DNA from: Gliomastix tumulicola | Lineage: Eukaryota > Ascomycota > Sordariomycetes > Hypocreales > Bionectriaceae | Assembly: GCA_001599755.1 (NCBI GenBank) | Contig: BCHX01000002.1 | Span: 5,190,330 to 5,254,329 of the forward strand | Reading direction: 5' to 3' | Length of the DNA: 64,000 bases | Shown: piece after piece, positions 40,933-50,390 of the stretch | Position numbering within the stretch: the first letter of the stretch is position 1 | How the letters are laid out: every line of letters begins with the position of its first letter | The notes under the pieces: model-generated | What the model saw: the letters and a program-made list of their open reading frames with translations, nothing else | Database searches by the model: none | What the model was told of the DNA's origin: nothing | Made by a program: the position numbers and the translations under genes

Positions 40933-43006
40933 GACGGCAGATATGCTGGTGGGAAGGGATATCACGCGGCAGAACAAGGCTCTAATGCCATTCCCATGCA
41001 CGACAGAACACTCAGGTACGGTTCAGCTGTTCAGGCTTTTCCGGTCTGCAGGTGGAAGTTTTGTGAAGAAGGTGGGTGGTCGCGCGTCAGGTCGCGTGGA
41101 GGAGAGTAGCGTGGATTACCGAGCCTCCACTTACACGGGAAGGGCTAAAGTGCTGGTGCTGGCGTTTGCAGTGCTGCGAAAAGAGGGACGGACTCTAGCT
41201 GCGAAGGCGAGTCAAATCGAGAGAAGAAAAGACAGAAATCAGAACGAGTGCACTTGGGCCTGCACAACGGGTCGCCTCGTGCAAGGGGGGGGAGTAGGGC
41301 TTTGCGGAAAAGAAGGGAAAGGGTCAGGTCTGGTCTCGTCAGAAGAGGCCGCTGGGAGGGGAGGAGAAGAGTGTGGAAGAGAGGGGATGGGGCGGTATTA
41401 AAGAGAGGGCACCCAGACACGAACGCGATGTGGGTTGGGAGGGTCTTTTTTTTCTGTGCGTGCCCGCGTCGTTTGGCGTTGGCGTTGGCGTTATAGGCGC
41501 TGGCCGTGCCCTGTCAGGTGCCGTCATTTGTGCTGAATTACGTGCATCCACAGGCGCTGCCGCCGGCGACAGGCCACTGGACAGGCTGGTCCCTGTCTTA
41601 GTTTAGCGGTCGTGGCGCTGTAAGTCATCGCGATGCACCGACGCGGGATCGAGGGACACCAGGGCGGCATTCGTCTATTCGGCGTGACGTTGGGCGGTGC
41701 TGCAGTCCCGAGAGAGAGAGGCTCTCGTTGCTCCTGCCCGTACCCGACGAGCGAGCGCTTTCGTGGCTTTTGTGCTTCGCATGCATGTCTCGTCGGAGCA
41801 TAGCTGGCCATGGATCTGATCCTTGACTCGACCGGCGACCCTTGCCAGTCACAAGTTATGCCGGAGGTCTAATTAAGGTAATGTCATCCTCGACTTATTC
41901 TACTTTGTTCACATTAATACAGGACGCCCTCTCCTGATTCAATCGACTGACTGATCCCTTCCATTCTTTCAATCTGTCCCTTCGAATGCTCGCTTCCATT
42001 GCCAACCTCCGCTTCCCCACCAGCGTGCATGGCATCCTGTGCCCTCCTCTTCTTGGAATCTCCAGCATTAGCCTCGGTGGACTCGGCGAACTGCTGACTC
42101 TTCTGCTGCAGAAAGGATTGGTCCGATGGGAGGGGTTCCTGCTCTTCGCTGCAGGTTCGTATGCAACACTGGCACCGAAACCGGCTGGTGGGAAGAGGGG
42201 AAGTGGTGAAGGCATTCGACCACGGCATTGGAGGACGGTCAGGCGCTTGCGTTGGAGGGATCATCGGTGTTCGTGCCTTGATTTTTTATGATCAGCGATT
42301 TCTGCGGCGGTGGTGGTCATCTCGATCAACGTGAGATCTGTTTCTACGCCTGCATTCTGTGTCTTAGACTGTATTCACGGCACGCTGCGGTCTGTCTTTT
42401 CTGGAGCAGTCCTTACACCGCCCGCTTGGGGGAGCAGTGTTTTGGAGGGGGCTGGGCGACCTTATGGATCCGTTGAATCTGTTCCCGTAATCAGAGAACA
42501 GTGCATAGCGCCTGAAGACCGTCTTTCATAGCTTCGTCTTCACAAATCACCACTGACGCGATCGCGTGCCTCCCCGCTCCGCTCCGCTCCACAGACAGTC
42601 TCCCGACCTCCCTCATTTTCGGTGATAACGAGCCCTAGAGAAGGGCAGAATAATAAGAACCATCCCTCGAAGAGAGCACAATTGAAAATACACATTTCTA
42701 TGCGTCGGGGGACACCTCCAGGCGGTGTCACAGCCCCCGGAAAAGGACTCGGAACCACGATCCTCGGCTCCGGAGCGCCGGCCGCCGTCTTCCGTGCATT
42801 TTAGTGGATAAGAGTCCCGGGTAGGCTGGTCCACCGAAAAAAGGCACTTCACCGCCTTTACGAAACGGGAAGTCGAGGCGGCAGAAAAAAAATAGGCGGG
42901 ACCTCGAAAAATTCCCAGGCGGAAAAAAAAAGATGGCAAAAAATCCCCCACGGTTTGAAGGACACCAGCACATCACCAGCCTTTTGTTTACCGTCCAATT
43001 GACACA
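40933..43006. other. Divergent intergenic region
   Basis: 2.1 kb between the FHA gene and the L1-fold gene, containing both promoters and one possible small minus-strand protein (41914-42264). A GGCGTTGGCGTTGGCGTT microrepeat sits near 41475-41492. Nothing else recognised. Confidence 0.5.
41914..42264 (-). CDS. Possible small protein (116 residues), perhaps mitochondrial
   Basis: An uninterrupted frame with a true ATG at 42264; a second ATG at 42228 is also possible. The first 35 residues are rich in Pro, Ser and Arg with few acids (SNAFTTSPLPTSRFRC), resembling a mitochondrial presequence. The rest is polar and helical (DSKKRRAQDAMHAGGEAEVG, EHSKGQIERMEGISQSIESG), which has the flavour of small conserved fungal mitochondrial proteins but no family I can name. 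Open frames also exist on the other strand here, so coding status is uncertain. Confidence 0.38.
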   Translation of the reverse strand: MIPPTQAPDRPPMPWSNAFTTSPLPTSRFRCQCCIRTCSEEQEPLPSDQSFLQQKSQQFAESTEANAGDSKKRRAQDAMHAGGEAEVGNGSEHSKGQIERMEGISQSIESGEGVLY

Positions 43007-44289
43007 ATGGCTCCCTCCAAGGAGCTCGTCGCCGTCGGCGATCATGCCCTCGAGACGATAAACCCAGAGCAGGTCAGCAAATCCTCCTATCTCAAGACCC
43101 CTCAGGACAACTGTCTAACCCCCCACAGACCCTCAAAGCCTCCAAGGCCCTCCTCGCACACATCGCAAAGACGGCCGCGGCCAAGACGACCGAGAAGCAG
43201 AACCTGCTCGCCGACGACGAGGTCCCCGAGACGCCCGTCTGGCTCACGCTGACCACGAAGCGCCACATCGCCGACAAGAGCCGCCTCCAGCCGGGCAAGA
43301 TCCCGCTGCCGCACTCGCTGTTCTCCTCGGGCAGCGGCGCGACCAGCGGCACCGGCGTCATGGGTGCGACGACGGTGTGTTTGATCACGGCCGACCCGCA
43401 GCGCGCGTACAAGGACATTGTCGCGTCGGAGGCGTTCCCCGAGGCCCTGCGCGCGCGCATCACGCGGGTCGTCGGGTACGAGAAGCTGAGGACCAAGTTC
43501 TCGCAGTACGAGGCGCAGAGGAAGCTGTACTCGGAGCACGACGTGTTCCTCGCGGACGACCGCATCATCAACCGGCTGCCCAAGGTCCTCGGCAAGACCT
43601 TCTACAAGACGACGCTCAAGCGGCCCGTCCCCGTCGTGCTCTCCTCCCGCGCGGCGGCGGCGGCGCCGAAGAAGGACGCCAACGGGAAGAAGCCGAAGCG
43701 ACCCGAGGGCCAGGTCAACGCCGCGACGCCGGCGCAGATCGCGCGCGAGATCGAGAAGGCGCTCGGCTCGGCGCTCGTGAGCCTGTCGCCGACGACCAAC
43801 ACGGCCGTGCGCGTCGGGTACGCGGGCTGGACGGCGGAGCAGATCGCCGAGAACGTCGAGGCCGTCGTCGCCGCGCTCGTGGAGAAGTGGGTGCCGCAGA
43901 AGTGGAAGAACGTGCGGGGCATCTACATCAAGGGGCCCGAGACCACGGCGCTGCCCATCTGGGTGACGGACGAGCTGTGGGTGGACGGCAAGGACGTCGT
44001 GTCCAACGAGGCTGCGGCCAAGGCGGTCGAGGCCGCGGCCGAGGAGAAGAAGAAGAAGGCGGCCGGCGGCAAGAAGAGGAAGACGATAGACAACGACGGT
44101 GCCGGTGCCGAGGCCGTGGCCGAGGAGGAAGGCACCGAAGAAGTGAAGGACCAGGCGCCCGCGAAGAAGAGCAAGAAGGCCAAGGCGCTGCCCGACGGGG
44201 ACGACGCCAAGCTGGAGAAGCAGATAGCGGCCCGCAAGGCGTCTCTGAGGAAGCAGAAGGCAGCCGCCGTCAAGGCCATGGGGGACTAG
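43007..44289 (+). CDS. Ribosomal L1-fold protein of ribosome biogenesis (Cic1/Utp30/RSL1D1 family)
   Basis: Nucleolar pre-ribosome factor, 408 residues from two exons (43007-43072 and 43129-44289; 56-bp intron). The L1 fold begins with LKASKALLAHIAKTAAAK and runs through PVWLTLTTKRHI, TTVCLITADPQRAYKDIV, ARITRVVGYEKLRTKFSQYE, DVFLADDRIINRLPKVLGKT and ending around VRVGYAGWTAEQIAENVEAV and WKNVRGIYIKGPETTALPIW. An Ala-rich insert and a long Lys/Ala/Glu-rich tail follow, with KKRK-type nuclear-localisation clusters, as expected for Cic1/Utp30 proteins. In yeast, Cic1 belongs to pre-60S particles and Utp30 to the 90S particle; which paralogue this represents cannot be told by eye. It is convergent with the thioesterase gene (169 bp between stops). 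Confidence 0.88.
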
Positions 44290-44458
44290 GAGATTAGATA
44301 AAGGGGGGCTTGTCACGGCAGACGTCAATTTTCTCGGGCACACGGCGTTGTGGAGTTTGGGACTGTCACATACCAACCAAGTAGGATGAAATGGAGAGAA
44401 CGGTTTTGCAATTTTAAAACAATATCTAGCTGTCAACTTACACTGTATCGGGCGCTGT

Positions 44459-45640
44459 CTACAGCTCGTACTCGTAGCCGCCACCATCCTCACGCTCCGA
44501 CACATCCTCAAAGGGAGACTCGGGCAGATCCTCGAGCTCATTCTCCTGGAAAACCGGCTCCGCCTCAACTAGACGGATCTTCTCAAGCATCTTCTCAAAC
44601 CCAAAGGGAAACTCCTCCGACTCGCTCTCGACGTCGGGCACATTCTCCACCACGTCGGGCACACTCTCAAGCTTCAGCTCGCTCTGGACCCAAGACTCGG
44701 GCACAAACGGGCGTCCGTACGGCCCGAAGAACTCGGTAAAGGTCTCGTTGAGCGCCTCGTCCGAGATCTCCATGTGGTCGCCCTCGACGGAGCGGAACCG
44801 CAGCCCACCCTTCTTGTCGATGCTCTGCAGGCCCAGCCAGTCCTCCTTGTACAGCGGGCGGTCCCGCAGGGGGATCGTCTCGGTGCCGTTGACCTCGTCG
44901 AACCAGCCCGTGCGGACGGGGATGACGGTCGTGTCGTCCTCGAAGACGTACATGACGAAGTTCTCGAGCTCGGCGAGGTTGTCGGCGTACGTCTTGTTCT
45001 TGACGGCGCGCTCGTTGTTGACGTCGGCGAGGAAGTTGGACGACTTGAGGTAGTTTGCGTACTCGCTCGCCGAGGCCGGGTAGCGGTAGTACTGCGCGGG
45101 GACGAGGCGCGACTGGACGAGGGAGCCCCAGGTGTTCCAGTGCAGGAGGGCCATGGCGGCGCGGCAGAGCCACTCGGAGGGCCCGCAGGCCTTGAACTCG
45201 GCGATGCCGTTGTGCTGGCTGCCGAACGTCACCAGGCTGCGCACGGGCGGGTTGTTGCACTTCTGGACGTAGGCGCGGAGGAACTGGCCGCCCTGGGAGA
45301 AGCCCATGGCGTCGATGGCGGGGGCCGTCGACAGGATCGGGTGGGCGGCGAGCTGCGCGCAGACGGTGTCGAGCTGCTGCGTCACGTTGCCGAAGAAGGT
45401 CGCAGAGCGGTCGGCGTTGGCATCGCGGCCGGCCAGCGAGATGGTGTAGACAAACGTGCCCGGGTTGACGTCCTCGGCGAGCGCGGCGATCTCCTTGATG
45501 CCCGCGCCGTTGAAGGTGTCGCCCATGCCATGCCAGATGACGAGGGGCAGGGGCGTGTCGTCGATGTCGTCGGCGGGCTTGCCCCGACGGGCGAGGGATG
45601 CCTGGGCGCCCAGGGCGAGGAGGGCGAGCGATGACTTCAT
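44459..45640 (-). CDS. Palmitoyl-protein thioesterase 1 (PPT1) homologue
   Basis: Removes thioester-linked fatty acids from S-acylated proteins in the vacuole/lysosome. A single exon of 393 residues. ATG 45640 is chosen because a signal peptide (MKSSLALLALGAQASLARRG) starts there; the frame stays open upstream without protein character. Alpha/beta-hydrolase landmarks: oxyanion region VIWHGMGD (34-41), nucleophile Ser115 in MGFSQGGQ, acid in YVFEDDTTVIP (Asp235 or Asp236) and catalytic His289 in SVEGDHMEIS. The SEWLCRAAMALLHW block and N-glycosylation sites are also family-like. The animal enzyme is about 306 residues; here about 80 residues rich in Glu, Asp and Pro are added at the C-terminus. 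Enzyme identity is firm; tail function unknown. Confidence 0.93.
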   Translation of the reverse strand: MKSSLALLALGAQASLARRGKPADDIDDTPLPLVIWHGMGDTFNGAGIKEIAALAEDVNPGTFVYTISLAGRDANADRSATFFGNVTQQLDTVCAQLAAHPILSTAPAIDAMGFSQGGQFLRAYVQKCNNPPVRSLVTFGSQHNGIAEFKACGPSEWLCRAAMALLHWNTWGSLVQSRLVPAQYYRYPASASEYANYLKSSNFLADVNNERAVKNKTYADNLAELENFVMYVFEDDTTVIPVRTGWFDEVNGTETIPLRDRPLYKEDWLGLQSIDKKGGLRFRSVEGDHMEISDEALNETFTEFFGPYGRPFVPESWVQSELKLESVPDVVENVPDVESESEEFPFGFEKMLEKIRLVEAEPVFQENELEDLPESPFEDVSEREDGGGYEYEL

Positions 45641-46792
45641 GGCTGAAGCTGGCGGTGATGCTCTTGTGTTGATGATGGAAGTTGTCACGTCTCGGAGACC
45701 CGGAAGGGAAGCTCTCCGGATGTCAGCATCACGAGGCAGGGTACGTACTCCGTATCGATTGCGACAAAAGTGGGTAACGTACCCAGCCGAAAATCGAAAG
45801 CCAACCAATTCCACCAAATCGACTCAATTTTGCATCCAGCCTCTGCTATTACTTCTCCCTGCACGCTCCCCGGACGCTCCCAGCCAGTTCGCCTGCATGA
45901 ATCCCCAGAGTGGCGTTTCGTCGCGGCATTTACCAGGAAACGCCCATCTCTCGGCGCGCCTCGTCCACCGCGACTCAGTGCATCTTCCGCCAGCCTATTC
46001 AGGCAGTAGCGGAGGCAGCGAGCGTGCATTGCGCTGTGATTTTTTCCGAGCCAGTCGTGGTCTGATCCCTGGGGGCGCTGTGCTGCTTCATGTCTCAGAC
46101 ACATGGGCTTGAAACAAACTGCGCCGATGCCTGTTTCTCCCACTCTGCCGTCACTGGCCGGGGTGTGTCTTCCTGTGGCTCTCAGTGACTACGGCACTCA
46201 GCAACAACAGGCAGGTCAATATGGATGAATAGCAGCCCGCCAAGCAGCCGTCTCCCCTCTCGCGGGGAACCGCAGCATCGCCAGACGGAGTCTCCCCCTT
46301 CACAGAAGGTACGGTAGGTGCCCCCTGCTCGCGCTGAAACAAGCCCGGCGCCTCTTCCGCGGGCCTCCCATTTGTGCCTGTTATTCCCCGCCCAGAGCGA
46401 AGCCGATCGGCAGGTCGATCCAAAGACGTGCTAGCCGGCGACGGCGAGTCGAAACAAAATGCCATCATGGCCGTTTGGGACCTGGGCAGGGTCTGCGGTT
46501 TCAGTCGATGCTTCGACATTTACATATCCCCCTTGGTCCCCCGGCTTTTATAGCTGTGCTTCCCCCTCCCCTTTCTCCTTTGCTGTCAGCCAACTGTGTT
46601 CTCTGGTCTGGATACCATCATCTCTTCTTCGTGTGCATTCTTTTTTTACTTGCTAGGCATTGATTGCCTTTGATCGACTGGTCTTCTTTTCTTTTCTCTT
46701 CACGACTTGGACTCTTGACTGGCTCAGGAGCTGCCCCAGCTACGATCAAACGCACTCTGAGACTCGAACTCGCTCGTCCAAAACCTGCCAAG
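45641..46792. other. Divergent spacer with promoters of the thioesterase and small secreted protein genes
   Basis: 1.15 kb without a supported gene. Its right end has a TATA-like site (46546-46553) and a CT-rich leader before the ATG at 46793. Confidence 0.5.
46546..46553 (+). promoter_or_regulatory. TATA-like element of the small secreted protein gene
   Basis: TTTTATAG lies about 240 bp upstream of the ATG at 46793 and is followed by a long CT-rich stretch, a pattern seen in strongly expressed fungal genes. Confidence 0.4.
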
Positions 46793-47105
46793 ATGAGCCC
46801 TTCCACGATCCTCGTCTCCGCCTTCATCGCCTTGGCTGCTGCCCGGCCCTTCAAGTTCCCCGACGGAGAGGCGTTCCCGCCCGTCGACACGATCGACATG
46901 CGGTGAGCTCGTCAACCAGATCAATGGTAAGAAACATATTCTTCTTCAGTCTCCTTCCCTTCCCCTTTCCATGATGATAAATTCCACCCAAAAAATTATG
47001 TTTCAAGACGGGAATGAGTTCTTCTGTGATTCTAACACCAATCTGACGATGCCCTTTGCCTCCTCTTCATGCCTTGATCTTGTCGGCTGTTGCAGTAAAT
47101 GCTGA
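46793..47105 (+). pseudogene. Small secreted Cys-rich protein gene interrupted by a one-base frameshift
   Basis: ATG 46793 opens a 37-residue frame with a clear signal peptide (SPSTILVSAFIALAAA) and a short mature part, ending at TGA 46904-46906. The stop follows a GG doublet in CGGTGAG. One base fewer there would keep the frame open to a good donor (GTAAGA at 46927); an 81-nt intron to TTTCAAG (47007) then joins in phase to an exon ending at TGA 47103-47105 that encodes about 32 residues with five Cys, including an adjacent pair. That the phase, donor, acceptor and Cys-rich exon all fit after a single-base correction argues for a real small secreted protein with a frameshift, or a sequencing/assembly error. 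The family is not recognised; fungal proteins of this kind may be effectors, antimicrobials or surface proteins. As it stands only the 37-residue peptide is encoded. Confidence 0.55.
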
Positions 47106-47817
47106 CTTTGTTTCTAGACAACTCTCCTTTTGGCTTTCCACAGCACAATCTTTCTGTCAGGAGCAACTTTGACATTCTTTGAGAACACGGCGTATATATA
47201 TGGGAACTTGGATGGAAAACGGACGGTCTTTACACTGCCTGCCTCGACGGCGGGCGCCACTCGCTTGGCTGGGCGTGAAGCAATGCTATAGAGCATAAGA
47301 AACAAGAAATGAAAATGACTCTTATCTTCCAATATCTGTCTTTCGTAATGGTGCTTCGTCGTGAATCCTCTGTAAAGACACCGTACTGTGAAATGTACCC
47401 CATAAATATCGCCAGGCTCTCCCACAGCCTCGAGCTCCGACTCCACAATATTTTCACGTCCTCAACTTCCCACAACATCGACAAAGAGCCATCGCAATCC
47501 CGTCAACGTCGCATCGCACCGCCGCCAGACGAGCGACACGTGGCTCAATCGCACGATGCTCCCATTGGTCGCCTTCTCTCACCCGTCTATCGTACCGGAG
47601 CGACGCTAAGAGCTCGTCCTCCCGTCGCAACGTCCTCTCGCCCCAGCCTCGTGCTCTCGTGCTCCTCCTACGACAGGACAGGAACGCTGGGTCTGCTGTC
47701 GACAAGACGATTGAGGGATATCCGGCACCCGTTGCTGTCGATCGCTCCAGTTCTATCGCCATCTGAGCTCCTTCTTGAGACGGCCTCATCCGCGACAAGC
47801 CTCCCGACATCGTCACC
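47106..47817. other. Spacer and leader of the cyclin gene
   Basis: About 710 bp. No gene is supported; the last 300 bp are a C/T-rich leader before the ATG at 47818. Confidence 0.5.
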
Positions 47818-49608
47818 ATGTCTCCCGCAAGAGCTCCCCCCCTGGGGCCCCGAGCAGCCAACGGCACCCCCAGAGACCACCGCGAGCACAACGACCACTC
47901 ATCCTCAGCACCCTCCGCCCCAGCCGAGCCGCCGGCCAAGATCGGCCCTTACCCAGGCAGCATTACCTCCTCGACCCAATACACCTCCGAGTCGACCATC
48001 CGCGCCCAGCTCCGCTCCCTCCCGACGCCCTCCGCAACCTCCCCTACAACACCCTCCTCCTCCTCCGCCTCCACCGCCAATCCTCCTCCTCCTCCTCCTG
48101 CCACACCCAGTGGCGCCCCCGCAGGCACGAAACCCGCAGCACACCCCATCGACCCGGCCCGCGAGGACTCGTACCGCCTCCAGGGCATCCAGCTCATCGA
48201 CTCGGTCCGCGAGCGCCTGCAGCTGCCGCTGCGCACGTTCGACACCGCGTGCGTGTACTACCACCGCTTCCGGCTGACCTTCCACGGCGCCGACTACTCG
48301 CTCCACGAGGCGGCGCTTGCGGCGCTGTTTGTCGCGTGCAAGGTCGAGGACACGATTAAGAAGTCGAGGGAAATCCTCGCTGGGGCGTACAGTGTGCGGA
48401 ACCCTGAAAAGACCCTCGCTCCAGATGATAAGGTAAAAAAACACACACACCCCTTGGAATACACATTCGCTCTCTGCGAGGCGTTGTATCAATTCACTGT
48501 TCTTCGGTAGTATACAATATGCTAAAATACAATCAAACACCAGACCTTCGAAGCCCCGAGCAAAGTCCTCATCGGCCTCGAACGCATGATCCTCGAGACA
48601 ATCGGCTTCGACTTCCGCACCCGCTACCCGCAGAAACTCCTCGCCAAGATCATCCGCGCCGTCCTCCCAGCAGAGTCTTCAGCCTCGTCAGGTACATCCC
48701 CGCGGTCCTTCTTCACGACCGCCTACGCCATGAGCATCGACATGTACCGGACCTTCGTCCCCATCAAGCGCACCACCTTTGCCATGGTCTCTGCCGTCAC
48801 GGAGCTCACGGCCCTCGTGCTTAGCCCGCGCCACCCACACGTTCCCGAGGACGAGCAGGAGGAGGAGGAGGAGCAGCAGCAGCAGCAGAACGGCAAGAGG
48901 AAGAGAGAGGACGATGAAGACGAAAACGAGCTGGTCTCCAGATTCCGCGCCTTCGCGCTGCGCAAGCACGGTCCCGCCGGCCGCCACGTCGTGCTGGAGA
49001 CCATGCTCGACATCCTCGACCTCTACGTCCAGCACCCGAAGTCCACCAGGCTCGGCGCCACAGTCGACATCAACCACTTCATGGACATCAAGATCCACCT
49101 CAACAAGGAGCTTGAGGCGTCGTCCCTATCCCGTCACCTCGGCCACTGCCCGCGCTGCGAATTCGCCGCCACGTCCGGGAGCGGTGGTGGTGGTCCGCCG
49201 CTGCCGCCGCCACCGTCCAGGGGGCCCAGGCAGCAGCAGCACGCGCAGAACTCAGTGGTCACCGGGAATCCCAGCATGCCGATACCGTCCCGCCCGCCGA
49301 ACGCCCCCACGATGCGCTTCATCTTCGACCCTGAGACGGCGCGTGAGGAGCGCCAGACGGCGGACACGTTCTTCAAGGAGGAGTTTGAGGAGTACGAGAT
49401 CGAGGTGGACGAGCCGATTCCTCAACAGCCGCCTGCAGCACCACACGCTCCTAGACGCGAGCGTGATGAAGGTGCTGGCGGCGGCGGCGGTGGCGGTGGC
49501 AGAGGAAGAAGATTCCATGGTGGAGGAGGCGGCCACGGAAGAGATCGCTGGGGCGGCGGCGGAGGCGGTCATTACCGCGGTGACAGGAGAAGAGGCAGAC
49601 GACACTAA
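47818..49608 (+). CDS. Cyclin subunit of CTD kinase I (Ctk2-like)
   Basis: Regulatory cyclin that activates the kinase phosphorylating Ser2 of the RNA polymerase II C-terminal domain. Two exons (47818-48432 and 48544-49608; 111-bp intron) give 559 residues. The N-terminal 130 residues are Pro/Ser/Thr-rich. The first cyclin box is at about 130-205: YRLQGIQLIDSVRERLQLPL, ACVYYHRFRLTFHGADYSLH and AALAALFVACKVEDTIKKSR. It continues after the intron with SKVLIGLERMILETIGFDFR. A second box region follows, broken by an acidic Gln-rich insert (EDEQEEEEEQQQQQ). HFMDIKIHLNKELE closes the fold. The C-terminus is Gly/Arg-rich (RGG-like), unusual for the yeast protein and suggestive of RNA contact. Cyclin K/L-type alternatives are possible, but the overall pattern fits Ctk2 best. 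Confidence 0.85.
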
Positions 49609-50390
49609 AGAACGTCTCAATCTCAAAGAATCTAGATAGTCACATCTAGCAGCGTCAAATCAAGTGTTTGAAAAAAATCCATTGTCTATCCGCTTCTACA
49701 CGCTGAGCCGGGGAGGTCCCGTGAGAAACCCAAGAGGGCACGGCTCAAATATACAAAAAAGGTCCCCAGTCAAGGCATCCTCCCCAGACCTCTCCCAGCG
49801 TGCCTCCTCATCAAAAGCCTCTTCTGTTCTTTGTCTGCATACAGGAATCAGGAAAAGTAGTTAGTTGTTCAGCTGTGTCGAGCATGTCTGTGTCCCCGAG
49901 CAAACAGAGGGGCCAACCCCGGAAACCGCCGCCGCTCTTCCTCCCATTCTCTTACAACGAAGCAGATATTTTTGCCATGGACAAAGAAGAAAAGGGGTGG
50001 TGCGGGGGAGAGAGAAAAATGATTAAATAAAGTGACCACGATTCAGGTCGCCAGGACGGGGCCAAAGAAGTGAAGATCACGTTCCGGCCGTCCAGAGGCT
50101 CCTAGAATGTGGGAAGAAGAATGGCTTTTGAGGTTCATCTCTAACGTAAAAGCAATTGACACTCCAGACCAAAAAAGTAAAAAGGAAAAAAAAAAGAGTA
50201 AGAAAAATGCGAGGAGAACGCGGTCCAGAACTGGTGACAGTGCTCGACTCATAAGACATCAGACGTCATGAGCGGTCCCGTCGTTGTGGTGGGTTGGTCC
50301 TCCGATGGGGTATCCAAAGTGATGACAAGGGGACAGACAGTACAGGGGGGTCGGCCTAGGGAGAAGTGGTGGTGAGTCAGGATTGCTCCC
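49609..50390. other. Convergent spacer (3' flanks of the cyclin and mucin genes)
   Basis: About 780 bp; A-rich runs near 50179-50192. No gene seen. Confidence 0.5.

Noticed and set aside
43102..44568. 488-codon frame antisense to the L1-fold gene
   Set aside because: Leu/Arg/Gly-rich shadow of a GC-rich gene spanning its intron and stop; the sense strand has a clear family match.
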